Assembly (NCBI RefSeq): GCF_028764065.1
Contig: NZ_JACOFN010000007.1
Coordinates: 1-64,000 of the forward strand
DNA length: 64,000 bases
Reading direction: 5' to 3'
Source: Fructobacillus sp. CRL 2054
Lineage (GTDB): Bacteria; Bacillota; Bacilli; Lactobacillales; Lactobacillaceae
The notes beneath the pieces were generated by a model, which ran no database searches, was not told the origin of the DNA, and saw only the letters and a program-made list of their open reading frames with translations. The translations under genes were made by a program, and so were the position numbers. Below, one piece after another: positions 1-6,312 of the stretch (position 1 is its first letter; each line of letters opens with the position of its first letter).

Positions 1-45
1 AATGGCATCTTTGAATTCCTGTGAGTAACGTGGCCTTTTAGTCAT
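1..45 (-). CDS. IS3-family transposase OrfA, N-terminal fragment (runs off the window)
   Basis: Fifteen codons are visible, reading MTKRPRYSQEFKDAI. This is the usual opening of OrfA proteins of IS3-family elements, which begin with a helix-turn-helix that binds the element ends. An AAGGAAAT ribosome binding site lies about 7-8 bases upstream of the ATG at position 45. OrfA normally acts with the DDE-domain OrfB through a programmed frameshift; OrfB would lie beyond the left edge. The match is by recognition of the N-terminal motif only, so the subgroup cannot be named. Confidence 0.62.
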   Translation of the reverse strand, partial: MTKRPRYSQEFKDAI

Positions 46-86
46 GTGCTGATTTCCTTTTTAGTCTTGGGATAATTATACAGTGG
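1..86 (-). mobile_element. left part of an IS3-family insertion sequence, cut by the window edge
   Basis: The minus strand carries the first codons of an IS3-type transposase, and the short stretch between that start codon and about position 86 would be its upstream terminal region. Just past it a restriction-like reading frame begins without its N-terminal half, so the element probably inserted into that gene. The exact IS end is not certain: the other end and the target duplication lie outside the window. The family call rests on 15 residues plus the context. Confidence 0.6.
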
Positions 87-89
87 ACG

Positions 90-914
90 ATGCATAAAAT
101 CTGTCCATTTTATCAGCATACGAGCAATCTTAGTGGTTTAGCAAAATTGAATGCGACTACGACTTATCCTTTTCTTTTGAATATGTTAGTCAATCGTGAA
201 AAATATGAGTTATCAGAAGAGCATATTCAAAACATGATTGCGATGATTATTAACTTATTCATTCGTCGTAATTTTGTTTTGATTCCTAAGTCTTCGAACT
301 TACGTAGTTACTTTAATGGGTGGCGTAAAGAAATTGAAGAAGAAAATCTGAAGGGCGATGAGTTATTAGCCTTTTTGGAGCGTAAGATTAATAAGGTTGC
401 TCCAGCTGATGAAGAGTTCATTCGAGCATTGAAGAATGGAATATATGATGTTAACAAACAGACAACCCGATTCATTTTGATTATGTTGCAGCGACAAAAT
501 GATAGCAAATTCTTTAACCGTGCTAACCGGGATACATTAGATGATTACGAGGGTAAGAAACTACTTTGGACTATTGAACATATTCTTCCTCAAGGTAATT
601 TACCACAAGCATGGGTAGATGATATTGCTGATGGAAATGCTGATTTAGCTAAGGAATTACAAGAAAAGAACGTGCATCGTTTAGGTAATTTGACATTGAC
701 TCCCTATAATTCTGGTCTGGGTCAAAGAACGTTTAAGGAAAAAGTTAATTACCAAGATGGTGAATCACCAGTTGGATTTAATTTGCCGATCTATCTTAAT
801 GATTCAATTGATACTAATGCAGATAAGTTTGATGTGGAATCTATTGACGAAAGAGAACAGATTTTGCAACAAAAGTTGATGGACATGGTTCAATTAACCC
901 ATAATTATTCATAA
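90..914 (+). pseudogene. C-terminal remnant of a DUF262/DUF1524 (GmrSD-like) restriction protein
   Basis: This is the C-terminal half of a DUF262/DUF1524 protein, the family that includes the type IV modified-DNA restriction enzyme GmrSD. Its HNH-like DUF1524 nuclease core is visible: EHILPQ at residues 163-168 and HRLGNLTLT at 196-204, followed by an asparagine at 207. Full-length members have several hundred more residues with an N-terminal DUF262 NTPase-like domain. Here that part is missing and the frame begins directly beside an IS3-type transposase fragment. No ribosome binding site precedes the first ATG. I infer that the insertion removed the N-terminus and that the gene is inactive, although a C-terminal nuclease fragment could still be made. 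The alternative is a small stand-alone DUF1524 protein, which I think less likely. Confidence 0.7.
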
Positions 915-934
915 TATTGAAATAGTATTTAATT

Positions 935-961
935 GCCGACACTTTGTGTCGGCTTTTTTTA
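935..961 (+). terminator. rho-independent terminator
   Basis: An 8-bp stem GCCGACAC/GTGTCGGC with a 3-base loop is followed by a run of eight T. It ends the restriction-gene remnant. Confidence 0.85.
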
Positions 962-1063
962 TTCCCACCCTTCATAACCCCATCTTCTTAACCATGCTAA
1001 TTTATGAATTAGAAGTGAGTTTTTAGTATAGTTTTCGTATGACTTTAGCGAAGGAGGAAATAA

Positions 1064-1627
1064 ATGAATAACAATAAAACGATTGCCCTTGTGGCACTGG
1101 CAGAAGAGGTTCGGCAAAAGATATTCTGCTTGGAAGACAATCGCGCACTGTTCGAAAAATTGGAAGGGATGGGGGTAGAGCTGTTAGGTTTCTTCGACGA
1201 GGAAATCTCAGCTTTACTGAAGTGGGACAACGTTTATCAACATCCGATAATTGCGGTGAATGACCGTGATTCGGAGAAGAAGCAAATCTTTTCACTGGCT
1301 CATGAAATCGGACACTTGTTCATCGATTATGGTTGGCTGCCAGAACCCTATAAGAACCAAAATGACTTTAACGACTTAGAAGGGGTTTTAAGCATCACTC
1401 ATTATCGTCGGCCAGATAACGCTCAGGATGAAAGCGTGCTAGAACAGGAAGCGATGATGGACGACTTTGCCAGAAACTTCTTGATGCCCTATGAAGACGT
1501 GAAGAAGCTACTTGCCGACAATGGCTTTCACGCGGAGAGGACGATTGGCCAGCTGGTGGAAAGGTATTACGTAACGGAGCTGACAGCGCGTAAGCAGTTG
1601 GCTTTTGTAAAGAATGGAGGTACTTGA
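1064..1627 (+). CDS. ImmA/IrrE-family metallopeptidase
   Basis: A 187-residue protein with a zinc-peptidase HEXXH motif, HEIGH at residues 80-84, inside SLAHEIGHLF, and a downstream FARNFLMP segment typical of ImmA/IrrE proteins. ImmA-type peptidases cleave or inactivate a partner repressor (ImmR) and so switch on mobile-element genes; others act in stress control. A strong AAGGAGG ribosome binding site sits 5-6 bases before the ATG. The next gene starts directly after its stop codon, so the two are probably co-transcribed. No Xre-type ImmR repressor lies next to it in the window. This is unusual for an ICE or phage module and suggests a remnant or a solo peptidase whose target is elsewhere. 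Confidence 0.78.
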   Translation: MNNNKTIALVALAEEVRQKIFCLEDNRALFEKLEGMGVELLGFFDEEISALLKWDNVYQHPIIAVNDRDSEKKQIFSLAHEIGHLFIDYGWLPEPYKNQNDFNDLEGVLSITHYRRPDNAQDESVLEQEAMMDDFARNFLMPYEDVKKLLADNGFHAERTIGQLVERYYVTELTARKQLAFVKNGGT

Positions 1628-2095
1628 GTGGCAGATTTTACTGATCCAGCTTTCAGAAAGCATTTGGAAAATTTGGTTGAGGATTTACGTGTTTTTGAGA
1701 AGAAGGACAAGCGTAGGCGGCAAGTGGATTATTCCAATAAGATGGATTTTCATGCTTTGCGTGATGAGCAGAGTATTTCATTTCGAGAGCAAATTATCCT
1801 GGCAATTAATGAAGACATTAAAAGTAAGGTAGCGATTCGGAAACGGTTTTCGACTTTTTATATTAGGTTTCTATCAGTCGTGATGACTCTCACCTTTTAT
1901 GTCATTCTTGATCCAATTAGTATGCTATTGGGTCGACCTAGCTTCTATTCGGATGCTTTGAAGATATTTCTTGTGGGGACGTTCTTTGGAACCTTGTTCA
2001 CTGCTTTTATGGTGATGCTTAAGTACGGTTTTACAGCTGAAAAGCAGATGCTTGAGTTGTTTGATTTGATTGGGAATGAGAGTGAGAGGGGATGA
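1628..2095 (+). CDS. hypothetical membrane protein with two TM segments
   Basis: A 155-residue protein that I cannot assign to a family. It begins at a GTG immediately after the stop codon of the ImmA-like gene, with AATGGAGG inside the upstream gene as ribosome binding site. The first 75 residues are hydrophilic and strongly charged (KKDKRRR). Two hydrophobic segments follow, roughly residues 80-103 and 110-134, and then a short charged tail. The layout suggests a membrane protein with a cytoplasmic N-terminal domain. The back-to-back arrangement with a peptidase gene suggests a functional pair, but the sequence gives no direct evidence of role. Confidence 0.55.
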   Translation: MADFTDPAFRKHLENLVEDLRVFEKKDKRRRQVDYSNKMDFHALRDEQSISFREQIILAINEDIKSKVAIRKRFSTFYIRFLSVVMTLTFYVILDPISMLLGRPSFYSDALKIFLVGTFFGTLFTAFMVMLKYGFTAEKQMLELFDLIGNESERG

Positions 2096-2199
2096 TGGGG
2101 TAGCTAATGGTTTCAATCGTTTGAAATTTATGTTGGATAGAAAAATAACCTATTTTGTTTCGGGTTAGGACAAAGAGAATAAGTGATTATCATTTCCAA

Positions 2200-2232
2200 T
2201 AAAATGATTTTGAGGCGTTGAAGTTAGACGCC
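2200..2232 (+). promoter_or_regulatory. possible promoter and 5' stem-loop of the Fst-like toxin mRNA
   Basis: A TAAAAT at 2200-2205 could be the -10 box; the -35 is weak. Transcription from about 2212 would start with a GGCGT/ACGCC stem-loop (2214-2218 with 2228-2232). In the Enterococcus par system the toxin RNA also starts with a helix that stabilises it and limits translation. Confidence 0.4.
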
Positions 2233-2251
2233 GGGAAAGGAGGTGATATGT

Positions 2252-2359
2252 ATGACTTTCTCAATTTTTGTAATGCAGCTGCTTATTGCCGTATTAGGGC
2301 AAGTAATTGCTACCCAAATATTAACTTGGCTGCTAAAGTATTTTGACCGAAAGAGATAA
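2252..2359 (+). CDS. Fst/Ldr-like type I toxin, 35-residue membrane peptide
   Basis: A 35-residue peptide: a short N-terminus, one hydrophobic helix (about residues 4-29) containing proline-free runs such as LLIAVLGQVIA, and a charged tail ending FDRKR. Its size and layout match Fst-family toxins of Gram-positive type I toxin-antitoxin loci, which insert into the membrane and disturb envelope and nucleoid. The start is the second of two closely spaced ATGs, 4-5 bases after a near-perfect AAAGGAGGTGAT ribosome binding site. The first ATG (2248) opens a different, polar frame and is rejected. Downstream lie a terminator hairpin and then a convergent minus-strand RNA with direct repeats of the toxin leader, which is the par-locus layout. 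The call rests on architecture rather than sequence identity. Confidence 0.72.
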   Translation: MTFSIFVMQLLIAVLGQVIATQILTWLLKYFDRKR

Positions 2360-2365
2360 ATACAT

Positions 2366-2397
2366 TAGCCTCGGCTGGCAGGCCGGGGCTTCCTTTT
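2366..2397 (+). terminator. terminator hairpin of the Fst-like toxin mRNA
   Basis: Stem AGCCTCGGC/GCCGGGGCT with a TGGCAG loop region, followed by a weak T-rich stretch. Its loop region repeats, in the same orientation, the CTGGCAGGC of the next hairpin, so the toxin RNA and the antitoxin RNA carry complementary loops. Confidence 0.6.
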
Positions 2398-2467
2398 GAA
2401 AATAAAAAGTCCATCGCTGGCAGGCGACGGACTAGAAAGAAGGTGATATGTCCTTCTCAATTTTTGT
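2398..2467 (-). ncRNA. RNAII-like antitoxin RNA of the Fst locus
   Basis: A minus-strand RNA of about 70 nt is predicted from the promoter at 2474-2502. It would contain a copy complementary to the toxin leader (the block at 2436-2469 repeats 2236-2275 with small gaps), including an anti-Shine-Dalgarno CACCTTCTTT. It would end in a hairpin AGTCCGTCGC/GCGATGGACT (2407-2432) with a T run. The length and the convergent layout with direct repeats match RNAII of the pAD1 par system. It would block toxin translation by pairing at the repeats and at the terminator loop. Confidence 0.68.
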
Positions 2468-2473
2468 ACCTTA

Positions 2474-2502
2474 ATTGTAACACCTCTTTTAGTAGGGAGC
2501 AA
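2474..2502 (-). promoter_or_regulatory. promoter of the Fst-locus antitoxin RNA
   Basis: On the minus strand: -35 TTGCTC (2502-2497), 17-base spacer, -10 TACAAT (2479-2474). The predicted start is near 2467, just before the repeat that matches the toxin leader. Confidence 0.7.
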
Positions 2503-2537
2503 AAGAGGAATACTTTAAAATACATAAGGAGAATAAC

Positions 2538-2735
2538 ATGAAGAACTTTAATTGGCGTTTTTACTGGTCCGGTTTGATTACGATTGTTTTATACTTAATA
2601 ATTAATGATTTTGTCTGGGACTTAAATCATCATTTGTTACTCGGTATTGCGGTTTACGTTGTGATTTATATTCCCGTAACGGTGATTTATGATTATTGCT
2701 TTCATCATTTTTACAAAAGAAAGCACCAAGGTTAA
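2538..2735 (+). CDS. small hypothetical membrane protein
   Basis: A 65-residue protein with two predicted membrane helices (about residues 10-27 and 33-52) and a short tail rich in His and Lys (HHFYKRKHQG). The ribosome binding site AAGGAGAAT lies 5-6 bases before the ATG. It stands alone between the Fst-like locus and the PemI-like gene, and its upstream region overlaps the minus-strand antitoxin promoter, so the two transcripts diverge from one short interval. I do not recognise a family. It could be a small immunity-like or stress membrane protein, but that is a guess. Confidence 0.5.
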   Translation: MKNFNWRFYWSGLITIVLYLIINDFVWDLNHHLLLGIAVYVVIYIPVTVIYDYCFHHFYKRKHQG

Positions 2736-2782
2736 TCCCTCAGTAGAAAAATGCTCGAGTAGAATATAAAAAAGGAAAATAA

Positions 2783-3034
2783 ATGACTGTTCATACTTAT
2801 AAGCAAGGAAATGACTTAGTAATTACAATCCCATCTGAATTTAAGGTAAAAGAAAATCGAGATTATCAAGCAGAAATTTTACCAGATGGAACAATTAAAT
2901 TTATTCCGAAAGATAGTTCGTTCCCAGATATTTGGAATGATGACCCAAAGGATATTGCTGCATTTAACCAAGAAATTGGTTCATTTGATGATGGGGTGAA
3001 CTATGGTCGAGAATTTAATCTATACGAAGAATAA
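2783..3034 (+). CDS. orphan PemI/MazE-like (SpoVT-AbrB) antitoxin
   Basis: An 83-residue protein. The first 45 residues look like an AbrB/MazE swapped-hairpin DNA-binding domain (GNDLVITIP, then DGTIKFIPK), and the rest is an acidic, Trp/Asp-rich tail of the kind that wraps around a PemK/MazF toxin. In lactic acid bacteria such PemI genes normally overlap a pemK toxin gene immediately downstream. Here only a terminator follows, so the antitoxin appears to be an orphan. It could neutralise a related toxin elsewhere or be a relic of a lost pair. The ribosome binding site AAAAGGAAAA precedes the ATG. Confidence 0.65.
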   Translation: MTVHTYKQGNDLVITIPSEFKVKENRDYQAEILPDGTIKFIPKDSSFPDIWNDDPKDIAAFNQEIGSFDDGVNYGREFNLYEE

Positions 3035-3052
3035 TTAGCGATACAAAAGCAA

Positions 3053-3105
3053 TAAAAAAGCACCTATAACGCTGCTATCATGCGTTTTATAGGTGTTTTT
3101 TTATT
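3053..3105. terminator. terminator, probably bidirectional
   Basis: AAAAAAGCACCTATAA pairs with TTATAGGTGTTTTTTT around a central loop, giving T runs on both strands. It ends the PemI-like gene. A similar GCACCTA hairpin recurs at 3878-3907. Confidence 0.75.
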
Positions 3106-3184
3106 TCTGTATTTTGTTATAATGGCGGCATAGTAGACAAGTGAAGATGGTGGCGGCCCTTTTTTTACAAAGGAGGTGGTGCAT

Positions 3185-3262
3185 ATGAACGTATACACTA
3201 ACTCTAGAAAAGGAGGAGACGCCGGTGGTTCCGATTGCGGAAGCACTACAGCTAGTGATTAG
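3185..3262 (+). CDS. leader peptide overlapping the holin-like toxin
   Basis: A 25-codon frame (MNVYTNSRKGG..., polar and Gly/Ser/Thr-rich) with a very strong AAAGGAGGTG ribosome binding site. It overlaps the first dozen codons of the toxin in another frame, and the toxin's own AAAAGGAGGAG site lies inside it. The broken duplicate at 3.98 kb also keeps a leader frame (13 codons). Translation of the leader could open or shield the toxin start, as upstream frames do in several type I toxin mRNAs. It may also be a by-product of a conserved ribosome stand-by site. Confidence 0.4.
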   Translation: MNVYTNSRKGGDAGGSDCGSTTASD

Positions 3263-3332
3263 CTTTGCGATTCTTATCGTAATGATCTTATCACTAGTTG
3301 TTGCGCTTATTAATTTAAGCAAAAGAAAATAA
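3225..3332 (+). CDS. holin-like small toxin (Hol_Tox type), 35 residues
   Basis: A 35-residue peptide starting at GTG: short N-terminus VVPIAEALQ, one long hydrophobic helix (about residues 8-29), an N-L-S linker and a basic end KRK. This is the form of the 'putative holin-like toxin' peptides common in lactobacilli, which are type I toxins acting at the membrane. The ribosome binding site AAAAGGAGGAGA lies 7 bases upstream. The mRNA continues into a hairpin AACCATC/GATGGTT right after the stop and a terminator at 3415-3450. An antisense RNA is expected to cover the 3' part, but I could not place its promoter with confidence. A 110-base near-copy lies at 4006-4115. Confidence 0.65.
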   Translation: MVPIAEALQLVISFAILIVMILSLVVALINLSKRK

Positions 3333-3414
3333 CCATCTCTGCTTTGACCGGCCTTGATGGTTATAATCATTAAACTATAAGGGTCGCTTATCACTTTCGT
3401 GAGTCTGCTTGGAA

Positions 3415-3450
3415 GGGCAATCTGTTGCAAGCGGATTGCTCTTTCTTTAT
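3415..3450 (+). terminator. terminator of the holin-like toxin transcript
   Basis: Stem GGGCAATC/GATTGCTC (one G-T pair) with an 11-base loop, followed by TTTCTTTAT. The minus strand could use the same hairpin less well. Confidence 0.55.
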
Positions 3451-3515
3451 GTCTTCATTTTAACTGTCTAAATAATGTTTGGCAAATAATATCACTATCA
3501 AGAATAAGGTATGTA

Positions 3516-3776
3516 TCAAGATGGCATGTGTGATATTCCAAAGTGTGGGTGATAATCGTTGCTCCGGTTCACCATTTTTTGTGCGCTTCCTGAATAGATT
3601 AGGTAGGCACATGAATTTACAAAGAATAGTGATAGAAACAGTAAAGTCAATACTAGGCGCTTTTTTCTCGTACTGAATCGCTTCCTAAAAATGATGGAAA
3701 GTATTAGACTAGTAACTATTCCAATAATTCCTGCTATTAGTAAAACCGATAGTAAGATGTTTAAAGAATGAATCAT
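3516..3776 (-). CDS. small hypothetical membrane protein
   Basis: An 86-residue minus-strand frame with two hydrophobic segments (about residues 5-29 and 40-60) separated by a basic loop RKRFSTRKKR, and a polar C-terminal tail. A TGAGGTAT ribosome binding site is about 7 bases before the ATG. The overlapping plus-strand frame at 3479-3676 lacks a good ribosome binding site and has a less protein-like composition, so I prefer the minus strand. It sits between the intact and broken holin-like toxin copies and points away from lepA. The function is unknown. Confidence 0.5.
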   Translation of the reverse strand: MIHSLNILLSVLLIAGIIGIVTSLILSIIFRKRFSTRKKRLVLTLLFLSLFFVNSCAYLIYSGSAQKMVNRSNDYHPHFGISHMPS

Positions 3777-3877
3777 TTATACCTCAAAAATTAACTTCCA
3801 CTCATGAATTTAATACTAATATTCTACCTAGTTATTTAGAAAAAAACTAGGGGGATGATGATATTAATGTAAAGGAA

Positions 3878-3907
3878 AAGCACCTACAAAATTTTGTAGG
3901 TGCTTTC
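3878..3907. terminator. bidirectional palindromic terminator
   Basis: AAAGCACCTACAAAA pairs with TTTTGTAGGTGCTTT, a long near-perfect palindrome. It lies between the membrane protein gene and the broken toxin copy. The interval 3777-3980 holds nothing else that I can support. Confidence 0.65.
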
Positions 3908-3980
3908 TTCTGCAAACTTGAGGAAGCTAGCAGGGACGTAAAGAAAGTTGTCCTCCTTTTTTAGAAAGAAGGTGGTGTTT

Positions 3981-4099
3981 ATGAATTTACACACTACTCT
4001 GGAAAGGAAGCACTACAGTTAATGATAAGTTTTGCGATTCTTATCGTAATGATCTTATTACTAGTTGTTGCGCTTATTAATTTAAGCAAAAGAAAATAA
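3981..4099 (+). pseudogene. decayed duplicate of the holin-like toxin locus
   Basis: The stretch 4006-4115 repeats 3239-3348 with only about seven base differences. Just upstream, about 28 bases present in the first copy are missing, and these held the ribosome binding site and the GTG start. The remaining frame can only begin at an internal ATG (4022), giving 25 residues of bare hydrophobic helix with KRK at the end and no ribosome binding site. A leader frame with a GAAGGTGGTG site (ATG 3981) persists but now ends after 13 codons. This looks like a tandem duplication followed by a disarming deletion. The RNA part downstream (AACCATC hairpin, GCTTATCACTTTC block) is still present, so the copy could serve as an RNA decoy or antitoxin source. 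Confidence 0.65.
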
Positions 4100-4251
4100 C
4101 CATCTCTGCTTTGAACGGTCTGAGATGATTATTTCATAATCCATTAGGGCCGCTTATCACTTTCTTTACACCCACAGTTTAACCAGGCCTGACTTTCAGC
4201 ACAAGCAAATACCACAATGGTTCATAAGCCTGTTGTAAAGCAATGCCGCTA

Positions 4252-4280
4252 TTGGTTTGACGGCCTTTTTCGTGTAAACT
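4252..4280 (+). promoter_or_regulatory. lepA promoter
   Basis: -35 TTGGTT (4252-4257), 17-base spacer, -10 TAAACT (4275-4280). It is placed 35 bases before the lepA start. The stretch 4100-4251 holds only the tail of the decayed toxin repeat. Confidence 0.55.
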
Positions 4281-4315
4281 AAGTACTAAGAAAAACTTTT
4301 AAAAAGCAGGTAAAC

Positions 4316-6169
4316 ATGGCTGATTTTACAATTGACCAATTGAAGGAACGACAGAAGCGGATTCGTAACTTTTCAATCGTGGCCCACATTGACCACGGGA
4401 AGTCCACGATTGCGGACCGTATTTTGGAACAAACGAAGACGGTTGCTGAACGTGATATGCAGAACCAGTTGTTGGACTCCATGGACTTGGAGCGTGAACG
4501 AGGCATTACGATTAAGTTGAACGCCGTTGAAGTTCATTACGAAGCCAACGATGGACAGACCTACATCTTCCACTTGATTGACACACCGGGACACGTCGAC
4601 TTCTCTTATGAAGTGTCACGTTCTTTGGCGGCTGCCGAAGGAGCCATCTTGGTTGTCGATGCGGCACAGGGTGTCGAAGCGCAGACTTTGGCAAACGTCT
4701 TCTTGGCCTTGGACAATGATTTGGAAATCTTGCCAGTCATTAACAAGATTGATTTGCCATCCGCTGACCCAGATAAGGTGAAGCAGGAAATCGAAGACGT
4801 GATTGGCTTGGATGCTGATGACGCCGTTTTGGTTTCAGCCAAGAAGGGAATCGGAATCCCAGAGTTGTTAGAGCGAATCGTTTCGGATTTCCCAGCACCT
4901 GATGGTGATTTGGAAGCGCCTTTGCAGGCCTTGATCTTCGATTCCCAGTACGATGCCTACCGTGGTGTTGTGGTCAACATTCGAGTTCGTCAGGGAGTTG
5001 TAAAGCCTGGTGACAAGATTCGAATCATGAACACTGGGGCTGAATACGAAGTCAACGAAGTTGGTGTGATGTCACCAAACGCTCAGAAGCGTGATTACTT
5101 GATGGCGGGGGATGTCGGTTATTTGACAGCCTCAATCAAGGACATTTCAACGACTCAGTCTGGTGATACGATTACGCTAGTCAACAACCCAGCGGACGAA
5201 CCATTACCTGGTTATAAGAAGATGACGCCAATGGTGTATTCAGGACTTTATCCTTCTGATAACGCCAAGTATGGTGATCTCCGTGACGCCTTGGAGAAGT
5301 TGCAACTAAATGATGCGGCTTTGACTTTTGAACCTGAAACATCACAGGCCTTGGGCTTTGGATTCCGTGTTGGATTCTTGGGCCTCTTGCACATGGATGT
5401 GATTCAGGAGCGTTTGGAACGTGAGTTCGACCTTGATTTGGTCACGACCGCGCCATCCGTTACCTACAAGGTCACGACAACCGATGGCGAAGTTTTGATG
5501 ATTGAAAACCCATCAGAATTGCCAGCTTCACAAGACATCAAGACCATTGAAGAGCCTTACGTGCACGCCCAAATCATGGTGCCAAACGACTACGTTGGAG
5601 CTGTTATGGAATTGGCCCAGCGCAAGCGTGGGGAATTCGACACGATGGAATACTTGGACGAGAGTCGTGTCAACGTGAAGTACTACATGCCGCTGTCTGA
5701 AATCATCTTTAACTTCTTTGATAAGTTGAAGTCTTCAACCCGTGGTTATGCTTCATTGGATTATGAGCTAGACGAGTACCGTCCATCCGACTTGGTTAAG
5801 ATTGATATCCTTTTGAATGGTGATAAAGTCGATGCCTTGTCATTCATCGTTCACCGCGACTTCGCGGTTGAACGTGGCCGTATCATTACGGCCAAGTTGA
5901 AGGAAATCATTCCTCGACAGAACTTTGAAATTCCAGTTCAGGCCGCCATCGGTAACAAGATTTTGGCCCGTACTAACATCAAGGCCTACCGTAAGGATGT
6001 TACGGCCAAGATTCACACGGGTGATCCGGACCGTCGTGCTAAGCTGTTGAACAAGCAGAAGCGTGGTAAGGCCCGTATGAAGGATGTGGGAACTGTTTCA
6101 GTGCCACAGGAAGCCTTCATGGCCGTTCTAAAGACCGAAGACGACGAACAGTACGCAAAAGGGAACTAA
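4316..6169 (+). CDS. lepA: elongation factor 4 (LepA)
   Basis: A 617-residue translational GTPase, close to the usual length of about 600-610. The G1 motif AHIDHGKST is at residues 23-31, followed by the DTPGHVDF G3 motif and NKIDLP G4 motif. The C-terminal LepA-specific domain ends in the conserved [11 protein letters not shown] stretch. LepA binds ribosomes and acts in initiation and elongation quality control, mostly under ionic stress. The gene is preceded by a recognisable promoter and an AGGTAAAC spacer before ATG. It marks the boundary between the toxin-rich region and the housekeeping genes. Confidence 0.96.
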   Translation: MADFTIDQLKERQKRIRNFSIVAHIDHGKSTIADRILEQTKTVAERDMQNQLLDSMDLERERGITIKLNAVEVHYEANDGQTYIFHLIDTPGHVDFSYEVSRSLAAAEGAILVVDAAQGVEAQTLANVFLALDNDLEILPVINKIDLPSADPDKVKQEIEDVIGLDADDAVLVSAKKGIGIPELLERIVSDFPAPDGDLEAPLQALIFDSQYDAYRGVVVNIRVRQGVVKPGDKIRIMNTGAEYEVNEVGVMSPNAQKRDYLMAGDVGYLTASIKDISTTQSGDTITLVNNPADEPLPGYKKMTPMVYSGLYPSDNAKYGDLRDALEKLQLNDAALTFEPETSQALGFGFRVGFLGLLHMDVIQERLEREFDLDLVTTAPSVTYKVTTTDGEVLMIENPSELPASQDIKTIEEPYVHAQIMVPNDYVGAVMELAQRKRGEFDTMEYLDESRVNVKYYMPLSEIIFNFFDKLKSSTRGYASLDYELDEYRPSDLVKIDILLNGDKVDALSFIVHRDFAVERGRIITAKLKEIIPRQNFEIPVQAAIGNKILARTNIKAYRKDVTAKIHTGDPDRRAKLLNKQKRGKARMKDVGTVSVPQEAFMAVLKTEDDEQYAKGN

Positions 6170-6312
6170 TTTTTCTTGATTATAGACTGGTTTGACGCCC
6201 TTTGTATTTTTAGAGAATACTAATTTGTTTAGAATCATTGAAAATACCAGCACTCTGGGTTAGAATGAAACCAAACAGGGGTGATAGGCATCCCCCTCAA
6301 GGAGTGTAAATT

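Noticed and set aside
2248-2346. Frame from the first ATG of the Fst-like locus (MYDFLNFCN...)
   Set aside because: Polar, Cys- and Asn-rich with no membrane helix; the second ATG, four bases later, gives a typical toxin and has better spacing to the ribosome binding site.
3101-3430. 109-codon minus-strand frame opposite the holin-like toxin
   Set aside because: It is the shadow of the toxin region; no ribosome binding site, and it crosses a terminator.
3479-3676. 65-codon plus-strand frame
   Set aside because: Overlapped by the minus-strand membrane protein, which has a proper ribosome binding site and membrane helices; the plus frame has neither.
4512-4842. Minus-strand frames inside lepA and similar frames inside other strongly biased genes
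   Set aside because: They are antisense shadows caused by biased codon use; no ribosome binding sites or family features.
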